From the NCBI GenBank assembly GCA_019166125.1, contig JAHTBO010000001.1:411066-475065 (forward strand): a DNA stretch of 64,000 nucleotides, written 5' to 3'. The DNA comes from Alcaligenaceae bacterium CGII-47. Lineage in GTDB: Bacteria; Pseudomonadota; Gammaproteobacteria; Burkholderiales; Burkholderiaceae_B. A program made the position numbers and the translations under genes. The notes beneath the pieces were generated by a model. That model did no database searches. It was not told where the DNA came from and saw only the letters and a program-made list of their open reading frames with translations. Shown one piece after another: positions 35,175-44,865 of the stretch. How positions within the stretch are numbered: the first letter of the stretch is position 1; the number at the start of each line of letters is the position of its first letter.

Positions 35175-36826
35175 CCCCTGACCTCTATGGTGCGGTCCAT
35201 TGCATGGGCCAGCGCAGGGTCGTGGGTTGCGACGATCAGACTGTGCCCATTGCCGATAAGCTGGATCAGCGTACGGATGAGCTGCGCTGCAGTCCAGGGA
35301 TCGAGATCCGCCGTGGGCTCATCGGCGAGGATTAACTCGCGGCCACTCAGAATGGCGCGTGCGATCATAAGCCGACGCGCCTCACCACCCGACATGCCGC
35401 CGCCGGTCTCGCCCAGCCGCGTACCCAGGCCCTCGGCGAGTCGTCGGACGATCCCGTCCGCCTCGGCCAGTTCCAGGGCGGGCCAGGGGCTCGCGCCGCT
35501 GCCTTCGGGATCAAGCCAGTCCCGCAAGGTCTGATTGGGGAAATGGGGGGCTTGCGGGATGAGAGAGAGACGTGCGCGCCACGCATCCGCTGTATCATGA
35601 TTCAGTGGACGATTGCAAACCAATATGCGCCCCGTCGCTAGCGGAACAAGGCCTGCGATGGCGGCAAGGGTAGTGCTTTTGCCGGCCCCACTCGGCCCGA
35701 TCAATGCCAGCGACTCTTTGGCACCCAGGCGCAGATCAGGCAGCAGCACGTCTCGGCCAGGCAGGGTAGCGATCGCGTCTGACAGCGCCAATGTCAGGGG
35801 GCCGGGCAAGGGGGCTGAGACATTGGCGTGGCCGACAAAGCCTACCCGCTCGGCCTTGTCTAGCGCATCGAGATCGGCCACCACCGACAGCCCGGCAGCT
35901 CGATCATGCCAAGCAGCAGCCAGATCGCGAAATGGCTGAAAAAATTCTGGCACAATCAGTAAAAGAAATAGCCCCTCACCTAGCCCGATCGGGCTGCCCC
36001 AACTGCCAAACTCGATGACCCCCAAAAGCGTGAAACCGACGAGCACCGCAACCATTGCAACACCGATAGCGCTGAATAACTCCAGCACTGTCGAAGAAAG
36101 AAACGCCACACGCAGTACCGCCATTGTACGGATGCGCAACGCCTCAGCCCTGTCCGTAAAATCCGCTGCGGCGCGGTCCGCCGCCCCCAGAAGCCGAATG
36201 TCGAGCATGGCCGAGAGGCGATCCATCAGCATCGTGTTCATCGATCCGATTTCATCCATCTGACGGCGTGATGCTTCTTCTGCTGCCATGCCCACAAGCG
36301 CCATGAACACTGGGATGAGCGGTCCGGCGACCAAAAGCACCAAGCCTGCCACCCACGAGAGCCAGAAGGTCAATGCCAGAAGGACAAGAGGCAGCACCGA
36401 GACCTTAACCATTGCCACATAGTATCGCGTGATCCACGGCTGAAGCAGTGGTAATTTTTGCACGATCAAGGCTGCGATCTCAGCCGAGCTGGCATCGGTG
36501 CGGGCGCGCGCCTCGCGCCTGATCAGGGCTGCCCGTTCGCGCGTGATTGTCTGGTCCGCCGCGCGGAATAGATAGCCGCCAGCCCGATGATCCAGCGCTG
36601 CGCGTAACACGCCACCCAGGACGAAGAGTAGTGCTGCCAGGAATGGGGGATCGACATTTCCCGATACCCAAGCAGAAATGGCCCACGCCAGCGCCGCCGC
36701 CTGTATAGGCCAGATCAAGCCCGCAATGACCGATAGAGCTCCCGCAATACGCAATGATTGGGATACTGGCGCGATGATCCGCGCTTTCGCCCGCTGCGAA
36801 TGCGCGTTAAGCAAGTCCCCGCTCAT
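35171..36826 (-). CDS. cydD: CydD subunit of the CydDC thiol exporter
   Basis: A 551-residue ABC half-transporter. The frame is open to 37060, but the extra N-terminal 78 residues are antisense-like. ATG 36826 (MSGDLLNAHSQ) overlaps the stop of the SLC13-type gene by 4 bp and is the coupled start. Walker A is GPSGAGKST, the signature is MSGGEARRLMIARA and Walker B is LILADEPTADLD. It pairs with CydC. Confidence 0.92.
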   Translation of the reverse strand: MSGDLLNAHSQRAKARIIAPVSQSLRIAGALSVIAGLIWPIQAAALAWAISAWVSGNVDPPFLAALLFVLGGVLRAALDHRAGGYLFRAADQTITRERAALIRREARARTDASSAEIAALIVQKLPLLQPWITRYYVAMVKVSVLPLVLLALTFWLSWVAGLVLLVAGPLIPVFMALVGMAAEEASRRQMDEIGSMNTMLMDRLSAMLDIRLLGAADRAAADFTDRAEALRIRTMAVLRVAFLSSTVLELFSAIGVAMVAVLVGFTLLGVIEFGSWGSPIGLGEGLFLLLIVPEFFQPFRDLAAAWHDRAAGLSVVADLDALDKAERVGFVGHANVSAPLPGPLTLALSDAIATLPGRDVLLPDLRLGAKESLALIGPSGAGKSTTLAAIAGLVPLATGRILVCNRPLNHDTADAWRARLSLIPQAPHFPNQTLRDWLDPEGSGASPWPALELAEADGIVRRLAEGLGTRLGETGGGMSGGEARRLMIARAILSGRELILADEPTADLDPWTAAQLIRTLIQLIGNGHSLIVATHDPALAHAMDRTIEVRG

Positions 36827-38685
36827 AACGGCCACACCAGCAGTAGCATGGGTATTGCAATCAGCGTTACAACGATTCCCAGCGGCAGACCCATGCGCCA
36901 GTAATCTCCAAAACGGAACCCGCCAGGGCCCAGGATTAAAGTATTGTTCTGGTGTCCGATAGGGGTGAGAAATGCTGCCGATGCGCCGATCGCAACAGCC
37001 ATTAAAAATGGATCGGCACTGACGTTGAGCTGTGCTGCCGAGCTGATGGCGATTGGACACATAATGGCAGCCGTGGCCGCATTATTGATCACATCAGACA
37101 TGAACATCGTCGTCAGCAGCACCACGGTCAACGCAATAATCGCATTGCCTTGCGCCACATCATCCATAAGAAGATCGGCGATCAATTTGGCAGCGCCGGT
37201 GGTTTCTGTTGCCTGTGCTACGGGTAGCAGGGCTGCCAGCAGCACAATCACGGGCCAGTCTACGGCCTCATACATTTTGCGCAGTGGCAACACGCGAAAG
37301 AGCATAAGCAGCACAACACCCAACAGAAAGCTGATGGCCGCCGGTAATATGTTCAAAGCGGTGACACCAATAGCAATGGCCATGGCAGTGCAAGCCAGAA
37401 TCATTTTATTTCGGTCGGGCGCCCGTAAGGAGCGGGTGGCAAGCGGCGCGCAACCTGCATTGGCGGCAAATTCAGCAATTAAATCGCTTGGCCCCTGCAT
37501 AAGCAGTACGTCACCCAGGCGTAGCGCCGTGTGCCGCACCCGGCTTTGAATCCGCGACCCTTGACGTGAGATCGCGAGCAGGTTGATGCCGAAGCGCTCG
37601 CGTAGGTTCAGGTCACTGGCACTGCGGCCGAGCAAACTAGAGCCGGGCAAAACAACCAGCTCGATCAGTTCTACTTCGTCAAGTTGAATCGAGCGTTCAA
37701 TTTTCTTGTCCTGTTCTGCCTGCTCCTTTGTCTTGCCGTCGGTGATGAGCTTGTTTTGGTGATTCTTGGTTTCTGCTGCATCCTTATCGGCATCAGGGGG
37801 TGTTTCGCCGAAAACAAGGCCCAGGCTGTCCAATGCCTTGGCCAGAGCTTCTGGGTCAGCTTCGATCAGGACGAGATCATTTTCACGCAAGGGCCCCGTA
37901 GTGTGTGGTGCGGTCAGCCTGATTTCATTACGCACAAGGCTGATTATTTGGGCGTCGGCCTCTTGTAACTCGGCCTCGGCTTCGAGCAATGTCATACCGA
38001 TGGCCTTGGAGTTGCTCGCGACCCGCGCCTCAGTCAGGTAGGCGCCTGTGTCGAAGGAGTCGGCGCCGGCGCGTTCGCGTGCCGGAACAATGCGCCAGCC
38101 AATCACCGCTACGAACAGCACACCGCCCGCTGCCACAGTGATGCCAACGGGTGTGAACGCAAACATATCAAACGCACCGTCACCCATGCGACTGCGGAAG
38201 TCGGACACGATCAGGTTGGATGGTGTGCCAATAAGCGTTGTCATTCCGCCCAGCATTGTGCCGAACGCGAGGGGCATGAGAATTTTGCCTGGCGCCAGGC
38301 TCTGGCGTTGCGCGATCTGCAGGGCGATGGGCATTAATAATGCTAGCGCGCCAACATTGTTCATGAAGCTCGATAGAAGGGCCGAGAGTGTAACCAGAGC
38401 AGCAATGGTGAGAGTGGGTCCTGCCTCGGTGGGTAGCAGGCGCTCTGCCAACATATCCACTACGCCAGTGTGCAGAAGCGCGCTGCTCAATATCAGCACA
38501 CAGGCTACTGTGATGACGGCTGGGTGTGCAAACCCGGTGAATGCCTGACTCGTTGGCACGAGGCCCACCAGCACTGTCGCCAGCAACGCCGTGGCAGCCA
38601 CAATGTCATGTCGCCAACGCCCATACAGAAACAGACAAAGGGTGGCAGCTAGAATCGCCAGAATCATCCATTGGGCTGGTGTCAT
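36823..38685 (-). CDS. SLC13-family permease with two RCK-C/TrkA-C domains, first gene of the cyd operon
   Basis: A 620-residue transporter in two membrane halves with a soluble insert. The first half runs to about residue 200 (SSFMNNVGALALLMPIALQIA and GMTTLIGTPSNLIVSDF). The insert (about 210-420) contains two TrkA-C-type nucleotide-sensing modules (for example LVLIEADPEALAKAL and GDVLLMQGPSDLIAEFA), joined by a charged linker. The second half ends with TPIGHQNNTLILGPGGFRFGDYW. Relatives move dicarboxylates, sulphate or other anions. It overlaps cydD by ATGA and so appears to be the first gene of the cydDCABX transcript. Confidence 0.85.
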   Translation of the reverse strand: MTPAQWMILAILAATLCLFLYGRWRHDIVAATALLATVLVGLVPTSQAFTGFAHPAVITVACVLILSSALLHTGVVDMLAERLLPTEAGPTLTIAALVTLSALLSSFMNNVGALALLMPIALQIAQRQSLAPGKILMPLAFGTMLGGMTTLIGTPSNLIVSDFRSRMGDGAFDMFAFTPVGITVAAGGVLFVAVIGWRIVPARERAGADSFDTGAYLTEARVASNSKAIGMTLLEAEAELQEADAQIISLVRNEIRLTAPHTTGPLRENDLVLIEADPEALAKALDSLGLVFGETPPDADKDAAETKNHQNKLITDGKTKEQAEQDKKIERSIQLDEVELIELVVLPGSSLLGRSASDLNLRERFGINLLAISRQGSRIQSRVRHTALRLGDVLLMQGPSDLIAEFAANAGCAPLATRSLRAPDRNKMILACTAMAIAIGVTALNILPAAISFLLGVVLLMLFRVLPLRKMYEAVDWPVIVLLAALLPVAQATETTGAAKLIADLLMDDVAQGNAIIALTVVLLTTMFMSDVINNAATAAIMCPIAISSAAQLNVSADPFLMAVAIGASAAFLTPIGHQNNTLILGPGGFRFGDYWRMGLPLGIVVTLIAIPMLLLVWPL

Positions 38686-38730
38686 TGAATCCTTTCATGA
38701 CCGGCTTGATCAAGGCAGTATAGTTTGTGC

Positions 38731-38940
38731 TTATTTATTGTCGATCTTACGATGAACGATAAGCTCGTCAATTTCCAGGCGACTGATTCGTGCACGCCCA
38801 ATCCTCAGGCGTCCGATTGCCAGTGCGCCAATCGCGAGGGCACCCAGGGCGACGGCGCCGATGGCCAGCGCCCCAATTGCTTTTGAGGCAATCGGGGCTT
38901 CGTGCTGGATCTTGGTGTGGCGGTTATTTCTTAGAGACAT
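38731..38940 (-). CDS. Pentapeptide-repeat mini-protein coupled to the BCCT transporter
   Basis: A 69-residue protein read from ATG 38940, which has a very strong ribosome-binding site (AGGAGG) and lies inside the last codons of the BCCT gene (17-bp overlap). A longer frame to 39120 is a shadow of that gene. Residues 21-60 are eight consecutive pentapeptide-type repeats of the form A(I/L)GAL, drifting to RIGRA, RISRL and EIDEL. This would fold as a small right-handed quadrilateral beta-helix. The hydrophobic tile-like start and charged end suggest it packs against a membrane or protein partner. Function unknown. Confidence 0.65.
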   Translation of the reverse strand: MSLRNNRHTKIQHEAPIASKAIGALAIGAVALGALAIGALAIGRLRIGRARISRLEIDELIVHRKIDNK

Positions 38941-40918
38941 GTGTTTCCTCCTTTGCAGCCGAGCCATGGACGATGTGTAGGTACTGGCGATGGCGCTCGT
39001 ATTGATCCAGGATGTCGCCGATGACGTCTTCACGGCTCCAGCCCATAATGTCATAGTCTTGGCCGCCTTCTTGCAGGAAAACCTCGGCACGAAAGAAACG
39101 ACGCTCTTCTTCGTCATCAACCTCGTCGGGCGTCAAGGCAGGCCGTACCTGCTCTAACGGCCAAACCGCATAACTGAAGTCCATGATCTCGCCATGGTGA
39201 CGTACTTCGAGACGAATTTCATCTTTCTCTCCGTTCTCGTGCACGGTGACCTCGTAGTCCTGCTTGCGAAGTTCGTGGGCGACGGCATGCATGGCAGGCA
39301 GCACAACATCACTTGTAAAGCGCAGCACGTGCTCGCGCTTGGGCATCATCACCATATTGCGCAACCGTCGCTGCCATGTCTGACCGTTGCTTAATGGCTG
39401 AGATCGCATGACGGTTTGATAGCGAATGCGCTGCTTGGTGGCATCCAACTTAAGCGCCTTGAAGAGCCCCCAGATTGAAAACAAAAGAATCACTGAAAAC
39501 GGCAAGGCACTCGCAATCGTAGCGGTCTGAAGTGCCTTGAGCCCATTGGCCAGAAGAAGCGCTATCGCAACAACACCGATCAGTAAAGACCAGAAGATAC
39601 GTTGCCATACAGGAGAGTTTTCGGCACCGCCTGATGCAAGTAGATCGACAACCAGTGCGCCCGAGTCAGCCGAAGTGACAAAAAACACGACCACCATGAT
39701 GATGGCAATAAAAGATGTGATGCTGGATAGGGGCAGGTTTTCTAGAAATACAAACAAAGCCAGTGAGCTGTCTTGGGCGACGGCCTGACCAAAGTTATTG
39801 AGGCCGTCGACCAAAATGAAATGGATGGCACTATCGCCAAATACGGTCATCCAAAACAAAGTAAAGCCCGCTGGGACCAGCAATACACCGCGTACAAATT
39901 CCCGTATCGTGCGGCCTCGCGAAATGCGAGCAATAAACAAGCCGACGAAGGGTGACCATGCAATCCACCAACCCCAATAAAATAAGGTCCAGCCGCCAAT
40001 CCAGTCATTGGGCTCATAGGCGTACAGATTGAATGTCTTGGTTACGAGATCAGACAGATAGGCGCCTGTGTTTTGCACGAATGTCTGTAGGATGAAGACT
40101 GTCGGGCCCAGTATCAGAACAAACAATAACAACAAGACAGCAAGGGCAAGATTCGTCTCTGAAAGGACGCGTATGCCACGATCCAGTCCGCTAGCAACGG
40201 AAATGGTTGCCAGCGATGAGGCCACGATGATCAGTATGACTTGCATGGTGACACTGACGGGCACCCCGAAAAGATGATTGAGGCCGCTATTGATTTGCGC
40301 CACGCCGACCCCCAGCGATGTCGCGATCCCGAAAACCGTACCAATAATGGCAAAGATATCGACAGCGTGTCCGATTGGGCCGTGTATGCGATCGCCGATC
40401 AAAGGATAAAGCGCAGACCGCAGGGTCAGCGGCAGGCCGTGTCGATAGCTAAAAAAAGCGAGAGTGAGCCCGACAATGGCATAGATTGACCAGGCATGCA
40501 GACCCCAGTGAAAAAACGTTATTCTCATTGCCTCGCGTGCCGCATCCACGTTACCGCCCACACCAACAGGAGGACTGAGAAAGTGCATAACAGGCTCGGC
40601 CACGCCAAAAAACATGAGGCCAATACCCATCCCCGCCGAAAATAACATAGCAAACCAGGTGACGTTTCGGTAATCCGGTTGGCTGTGATCAGGCCCCAGT
40701 TTGATGTCGCCATATCGGCTGATCGCCAGATAGACGACGGAGAGCAGTATGATCGCCACGGTCAAAATATAGAACCAGCTTAGTTTCTCTAGTATCCATG
40801 CTTGAGCCGTATTGAATGCCGATTCGGCAGTGGTCGGTGCGAAAACGGTGAATAGCACCATGAGCAGCATAAATGCTGCCGAAGTGATAAATACGGGTGG
40901 ATGTAACGTTGTTTTCAT
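38924..40918 (-). CDS. BCCT-family osmolyte transporter with a long cytoplasmic tail (BetT-like)
   Basis: A 664-residue betaine/choline/carnitine transporter with 12 helices (to about residue 500) and the family signature GWWIAWSPFVGLFIARISRG. The C-terminal 150 residues are a hydrophilic domain (KREHVLRFTSDVVLPAMHA, then EVFLQEGGQDYDIMGWSRED), as in BetT, where the tail controls osmotic activation. The substrate is likely choline or betaine. No choline-oxidation genes are in the window. The downstream pentapeptide-repeat gene starts within its 3' end. Confidence 0.9.
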   Translation of the reverse strand: MKTTLHPPVFITSAAFMLLMVLFTVFAPTTAESAFNTAQAWILEKLSWFYILTVAIILLSVVYLAISRYGDIKLGPDHSQPDYRNVTWFAMLFSAGMGIGLMFFGVAEPVMHFLSPPVGVGGNVDAAREAMRITFFHWGLHAWSIYAIVGLTLAFFSYRHGLPLTLRSALYPLIGDRIHGPIGHAVDIFAIIGTVFGIATSLGVGVAQINSGLNHLFGVPVSVTMQVILIIVASSLATISVASGLDRGIRVLSETNLALAVLLLLFVLILGPTVFILQTFVQNTGAYLSDLVTKTFNLYAYEPNDWIGGWTLFYWGWWIAWSPFVGLFIARISRGRTIREFVRGVLLVPAGFTLFWMTVFGDSAIHFILVDGLNNFGQAVAQDSSLALFVFLENLPLSSITSFIAIIMVVVFFVTSADSGALVVDLLASGGAENSPVWQRIFWSLLIGVVAIALLLANGLKALQTATIASALPFSVILLFSIWGLFKALKLDATKQRIRYQTVMRSQPLSNGQTWQRRLRNMVMMPKREHVLRFTSDVVLPAMHAVAHELRKQDYEVTVHENGEKDEIRLEVRHHGEIMDFSYAVWPLEQVRPALTPDEVDDEEERRFFRAEVFLQEGGQDYDIMGWSREDVIGDILDQYERHRQYLHIVHGSAAKEETHVSKK

Positions 40919-41134
40919 GGCTAGTTCCCAAGACCTTTGAGCATTTTAGTCTGGTGGCACTTTTTGAAAAGATAGTCCCTTACCGTATCTAGGTAGGTGA
41001 CGTGGTATCTGCGACTGTATGCTGGGTGCTTCGCAATTGTATGGGCTTGGCGTTTGATCGCGACCACGTCCGCTAACATACAATCTTATGTGGAACGCGG
41101 TGAAACCTTCGCGTCTACAAAGGAAAAATAATCC

Positions 41135-42349
41135 GTGTTAAAGCAGAAAGGGAAGTGGGCGTTCGCAGCCGTTGTTCTGTTGATGGGCATCGGATTAGTG
41201 GCTTATCGCGCATGGTTGGGCCCGGTGGTGCCGGCGTACCAGTTGGTCAATCGTCCACTCGTGCAGTATGTCGTGGCAACAGGTCGTGTGACGTCAGAAT
41301 CCCGTGTTCAGGTGGGCGTCGAGATAACGGGTGTGGTCACTGATAGGCCAGTCCGAGAAGGCGAGCACGTTGTGCGCGGCCAAGTGCTGATTCGCTTGCG
41401 AGCGGATGAGTTGCTTGCCAGGCAGCGGGAAGCATTGGCCTCTTTGGCCCAATTAAAAGATGTGCGTCGACCCAGAGCGATGGCTGACTTGAGGCGGGCT
41501 GAGGCGCAATTGGCGCAGGCCAGGCGTGAGGTAAAGCGACGCCAGGCGCTATTGGCGTCGAACGCAACGCCGCGCGAAGAGAAAGAAAGGGCGGAACAGG
41601 CGCTGGCAATTACATTGGCGGCGGCTGAACAGGCGCGAATCGATGCGGCTTCACTTGGTCGGGGGCAAAGCGAAGAGGCGTTGATCCAGGCCCGGCTCGA
41701 TGCAGCCGAGGCAGCCTTGTCCAAGACGGTATTGCGAGCCCAGTTTTCCGGGACTGTTCTTACACACAATGTAGAGCCTGGTGACTTGGTGCAGCCAGGC
41801 ACCGTGCTGCTTGAAATTGCGCATGATGATGGCGTTGAAATCTTGGTGCCTGTTGACGAGCGTAACCTTGGCCTGCTCAGGATAGGCCAACAGGCAGTTT
41901 GCATTGCTGACGCTTATCCCTTACAACAGTTCGCTGCGGTGGTGCATCGCATTGCTCCCACCGTCGATGCGCAGCGCGGCACGGTGGATGTGCGACTGGC
42001 CATTAAAAACCTTCCTGATAACCTGCGTGATGATTTGACGGTAACCGCCACGATAGAAACGGGTCGACAGCCTAGCGCACTCGCGCTGCCAAATGACGCG
42101 CTGTTCAACAGGCACGGCCCACAAGCGAGCGTCTGGCGTATATACCATGGCGTCGCACGAGAGGCTCGGGTCTCCCTGGGTTTGCAAGGCGGGGCAATGA
42201 CCGAGGTGACGTCGGGTCTACAGGAAGGGGATTGGGTGTCGACGTCAGTTGACTTGGCTGAGGGAGCGCGTGTACGAATAGCGACTCAAGGGTCAGACAC
42301 TGCGCTGGTTGATGCCCAAACGCGCAACGAAGTTCCAATCAAATTCTAG
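41135..42349 (+). CDS. Periplasmic adaptor (membrane-fusion) protein of a DevBCA/MacAB-type exporter
   Basis: A 404-residue HlyD/MacA-type adaptor. Translation starts at GTG 41135, preceded by AGGAAAAA. It has an N-terminal membrane anchor (WAFAAVVLLMGIGLVAYRAW), a lipoyl half (GRVTSESRVQVGVEITGVV), an alanine/arginine-rich coiled coil (about 95-190) and a second lipoyl and beta-barrel region (GTVLTHNVEPGDLVQPGTVL). It is the first of three genes (adaptor, permease, ATPase), the order of heterocyst-type DevBCA exporters. An outer-membrane channel such as TolC would be supplied from elsewhere. Confidence 0.87.
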   Translation: MLKQKGKWAFAAVVLLMGIGLVAYRAWLGPVVPAYQLVNRPLVQYVVATGRVTSESRVQVGVEITGVVTDRPVREGEHVVRGQVLIRLRADELLARQREALASLAQLKDVRRPRAMADLRRAEAQLAQARREVKRRQALLASNATPREEKERAEQALAITLAAAEQARIDAASLGRGQSEEALIQARLDAAEAALSKTVLRAQFSGTVLTHNVEPGDLVQPGTVLLEIAHDDGVEILVPVDERNLGLLRIGQQAVCIADAYPLQQFAAVVHRIAPTVDAQRGTVDVRLAIKNLPDNLRDDLTVTATIETGRQPSALALPNDALFNRHGPQASVWRIYHGVAREARVSLGLQGGAMTEVTSGLQEGDWVSTSVDLAEGARVRIATQGSDTALVDAQTRNEVPIKF

Positions 42350-42362
42350 TAGGCGATAGAGC

Positions 42363-43571
42363 GTGCATATGTGGCTAGAACTGATGATTGCCGTCAGATT
42401 TTTGAGGCAAGGTATTTCACAGTCTCTGCTTATTCTGGCTGGAATTGCTGTCGGGGTATCGGTCATCGTATTCATTACGACGCTAATATTAGGCCTGCAG
42501 AACAATATCATTGAGCGAACTTTAGGGACGCAGTCTCATATCCGTGTTGAACCGCCGCATGAAGACAATGCAGTGATCAGCATACCTGACGGCGTGCTGG
42601 CGCTGCGGATCGAAGAAAAGCGTGTGCAGCGTCTGCGCTCGATTAATAACTGGATTCAAGTTCAAAGCGTTCTTGATATGCTGCCCGAGGTGACTGCCGT
42701 ATCGCCAGTCGTAGCCGGTCCAGCGTTTGCGCGTCGTGGCGACGTCATTAAATCAGTGTCACTGGTGGGTATTGATCCAGTTCGATATGAACGAATTGTG
42801 CCGATAAGTAAAGATATCGTCGCAGGCCAGTTTCGAGTGGGGGCGGGTAACGCTGTCATTGGAAAACTGCTGGCTGATGATTTGGGGCTTGAGGCCGGCA
42901 GCAAGCTGAGGCTGGAGGCAGGGGATAATCGCCACGCAATTGTTACCGTGACGGGTATTTTTGAGTTAGGTGTGCGAGAGCTTGATCTGCGTTACGTGTA
43001 CCTCGACTTAAAGCAAGCCCAGTCCTTACTTGATTTGGCCGGAGGCGTCACACTCATTGACGTTACGGTCCGAGACCTGTTTGCAGCAGATATCGCTGCA
43101 GCGAGGATCACGCGCTTGACGGGACTGAAATCCGAGAGCTGGATCCAGTCGAATGCTCAGCTTATGAATGCCTTAACCTCGCAGCGCATTTCAACGTCTG
43201 TCATTAGCTTTTTTGTAGCGATTTCAGTCGCGTTTGGGATAGCTAGCGTTTTAGCCATTACCGTCACGCAGCGCACTCGTGAGATCGGAATCTTGCGCGC
43301 CATGGGTGCGCGTCGCGAGCAAATATTACGCATTTTTCTTTGGCAAGGCGGATTGCTGGCCCTGTTGGGTTCGGTTCTTGGTGCGGCGCTGGGCGTTGCT
43401 CTGATCTGGGGCTTCAATAATTTCGGCCCTAAATTGTTCTTTATTCCGCTGCCGGGAGGGTTGCTCTTTGTCACCATGAGCGTCGCCACATTGACGGGTC
43501 TATTGGCCGCCATGGTGCCTGCGTGGCGTGCCTCCCGCCTGCATCCCGTAGAGGCGATTCGTTATGTTTGA
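42363..43571 (+). CDS. ABC exporter permease, MacB/DevC (FtsX-like) type
   Basis: A 402-residue permease with the MacB topology: one N-terminal helix (SLLILAGIAVGVSVIVFITTL), a periplasmic MacB_PCD domain (about 45-265), and three C-terminal helices in the FtsX domain (REIGILRAMGARREQILRIF, then a final helix before WRASRLHPVEAIRYV). GTG 42363 or ATG 42369 could start translation. It overlaps the ATPase gene by 8 bp. It lacks a fused ATPase, unlike E. coli MacB. Confidence 0.87.
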   Translation: MHMWLELMIAVRFLRQGISQSLLILAGIAVGVSVIVFITTLILGLQNNIIERTLGTQSHIRVEPPHEDNAVISIPDGVLALRIEEKRVQRLRSINNWIQVQSVLDMLPEVTAVSPVVAGPAFARRGDVIKSVSLVGIDPVRYERIVPISKDIVAGQFRVGAGNAVIGKLLADDLGLEAGSKLRLEAGDNRHAIVTVTGIFELGVRELDLRYVYLDLKQAQSLLDLAGGVTLIDVTVRDLFAADIAAARITRLTGLKSESWIQSNAQLMNALTSQRISTSVISFFVAISVAFGIASVLAITVTQRTREIGILRAMGARREQILRIFLWQGGLLALLGSVLGAALGVALIWGFNNFGPKLFFIPLPGGLLFVTMSVATLTGLLAAMVPAWRASRLHPVEAIRYV

Positions 43572-44331
43572 TAGCGGTCGCTCAATTCTTCGACTGGAAG
43601 GGCTGCGCAAGTCGTATAACCTGGGCAAGCCCAATGAAATAGAAGTGCTGCATGGTATCGATTTCAGCATTGGTGCGCACGACTTTGCGGCGCTCGTTGG
43701 CCCTTCGGGCTCGGGTAAAAGTACCTTGCTTAATATGCTGGGCCTGCTCGATGCGCCTACCTCGGGCGAGTTGTATCTTTTGGATCGACCGACTGCCCAG
43801 ATGGGCGACGCAGAGCGCACCGCATTGCGTGGCGCCCAGCTTGGCTTCGTGTTTCAGTTTCATCACTTGATTCAGGCATTTACTTCTGTTGAAAACGTGC
43901 TGATGCCACTGATGCTGACTAAAGGAAAGCCATCGAAAAAAGATCGCGAGCACGCGATTGACTTGCTCGCTGAGGTTGGGCTGCGGGATTATGTTGATGT
44001 CAAACCCAACGAGTTGTCAGGTGGGCAGCAACAACGTGTGGCGATTGCTCGCGCCCTGGTTACCCGCCCCGCATTGTTGCTGGCTGACGAGCCAACGGGC
44101 AATCTTGATACAAAAACAGCAGCCAATGTATTTGAGTTGTTCAGACGGTTCAATAAAACGTTTAATTGTGCGGTTTTAATCGTAACGCACGACCCTCGCC
44201 TTTCTGCATCGTGCGATCGCACCATGACGCTGATTGACGGGCGCATCGTGAGTGATGAACGCCAGACTGAGGCGTTTGTCACCTCTGGCATACAGCCTCC
44301 CATGGCCACGCAGTCTGGGTGCGGGCCCTAA
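43564..44331 (+). CDS. ABC exporter ATPase, MacB/LolD/DevA type
   Basis: A 255-residue nucleotide-binding protein with Walker A GPSGSGKS (46-53), Q-loop FQFHHLIQAFTSVENV, signature LSGGQQQRVAIARAL and Walker B LLLADEPTGNLD. Mechanotransmission-type ABC systems use it to drive periplasmic adaptor-mediated export. The start lies inside the permease 3' end. The substrate of the three-gene exporter is unknown. Confidence 0.9.
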   Translation: MFDSGRSILRLEGLRKSYNLGKPNEIEVLHGIDFSIGAHDFAALVGPSGSGKSTLLNMLGLLDAPTSGELYLLDRPTAQMGDAERTALRGAQLGFVFQFHHLIQAFTSVENVLMPLMLTKGKPSKKDREHAIDLLAEVGLRDYVDVKPNELSGGQQQRVAIARALVTRPALLLADEPTGNLDTKTAANVFELFRRFNKTFNCAVLIVTHDPRLSASCDRTMTLIDGRIVSDERQTEAFVTSGIQPPMATQSGCGP

Positions 44332-44349
44332 GACGCTGCTGCGCCTGGG

Positions 44350-44865
44350 TCAAGAATAGGCCATCGATAAGCCAGGGATTTTATCCCGGGCATTGTTCGC
44401 TTTGCCGGAGTATTGAATATTCTCGCTGCCTGTATTTAGCGCTTCAATAGCCAGGAGCAAAGTTTGTGCGTCTACAGTTAAGCCCCTTACTGTGCTGCCG
44501 AGGTCTTGGACCAGGGCGGCATTCTGATGCGTCACGCCATCCATTTGCGAGATGGCTTGGTTGATCTGGACTAATCCGCAGGACTGTTCGGCCCGATCAG
44601 CTTGCTGGGCGCCGACTTGCATGCGGCTGACTGAATCGTCGATCAGTGTTTTGATTTCCTTGGCTGCCTGGGCGCTTTTCTGCGCCAGGCTGCGTACTTC
44701 GCCCGCCACCACAGCAAAGCCGCGACCTGCTTCTCCGGTGCGCGCCGACAGATTAGTGTTGTTCACGCCCAGGATCTCGGCGCTGCGCGCTGTGGCGTAG
44801 ACGCCTTGGTGCACGCCGTTGGCGATACCCATCAACACCAGCGCTCCGGCCACAAAAATCTCCAC
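44350..44865 (-). pseudogene. Collapsed methyl-accepting chemotaxis receptor relic
   Basis: A 171-codon frame holding three pieces of a chemoreceptor signalling domain: NNTNLSART, joined directly to [19 protein letters not shown], then INQAISQMDGVTHQNAALVQ. In an intact receptor (compare the full one at 51459-53093) about 90 residues lie between the first two pieces and about 35 between the next two. The ligand-binding and HAMP regions are missing. Frame is kept across both internal deletions, but the hairpin tip that binds CheA/CheW is partly gone, so function as a receptor is unlikely. Confidence 0.7.

Noticed and set aside
38706-38713. TTGATCAA upstream of the SLC13/cyd operon as an FNR site
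   Set aside because: The half-sites lack the four-base spacer required by FNR-family dimers. Eight bases of palindrome can occur by chance.
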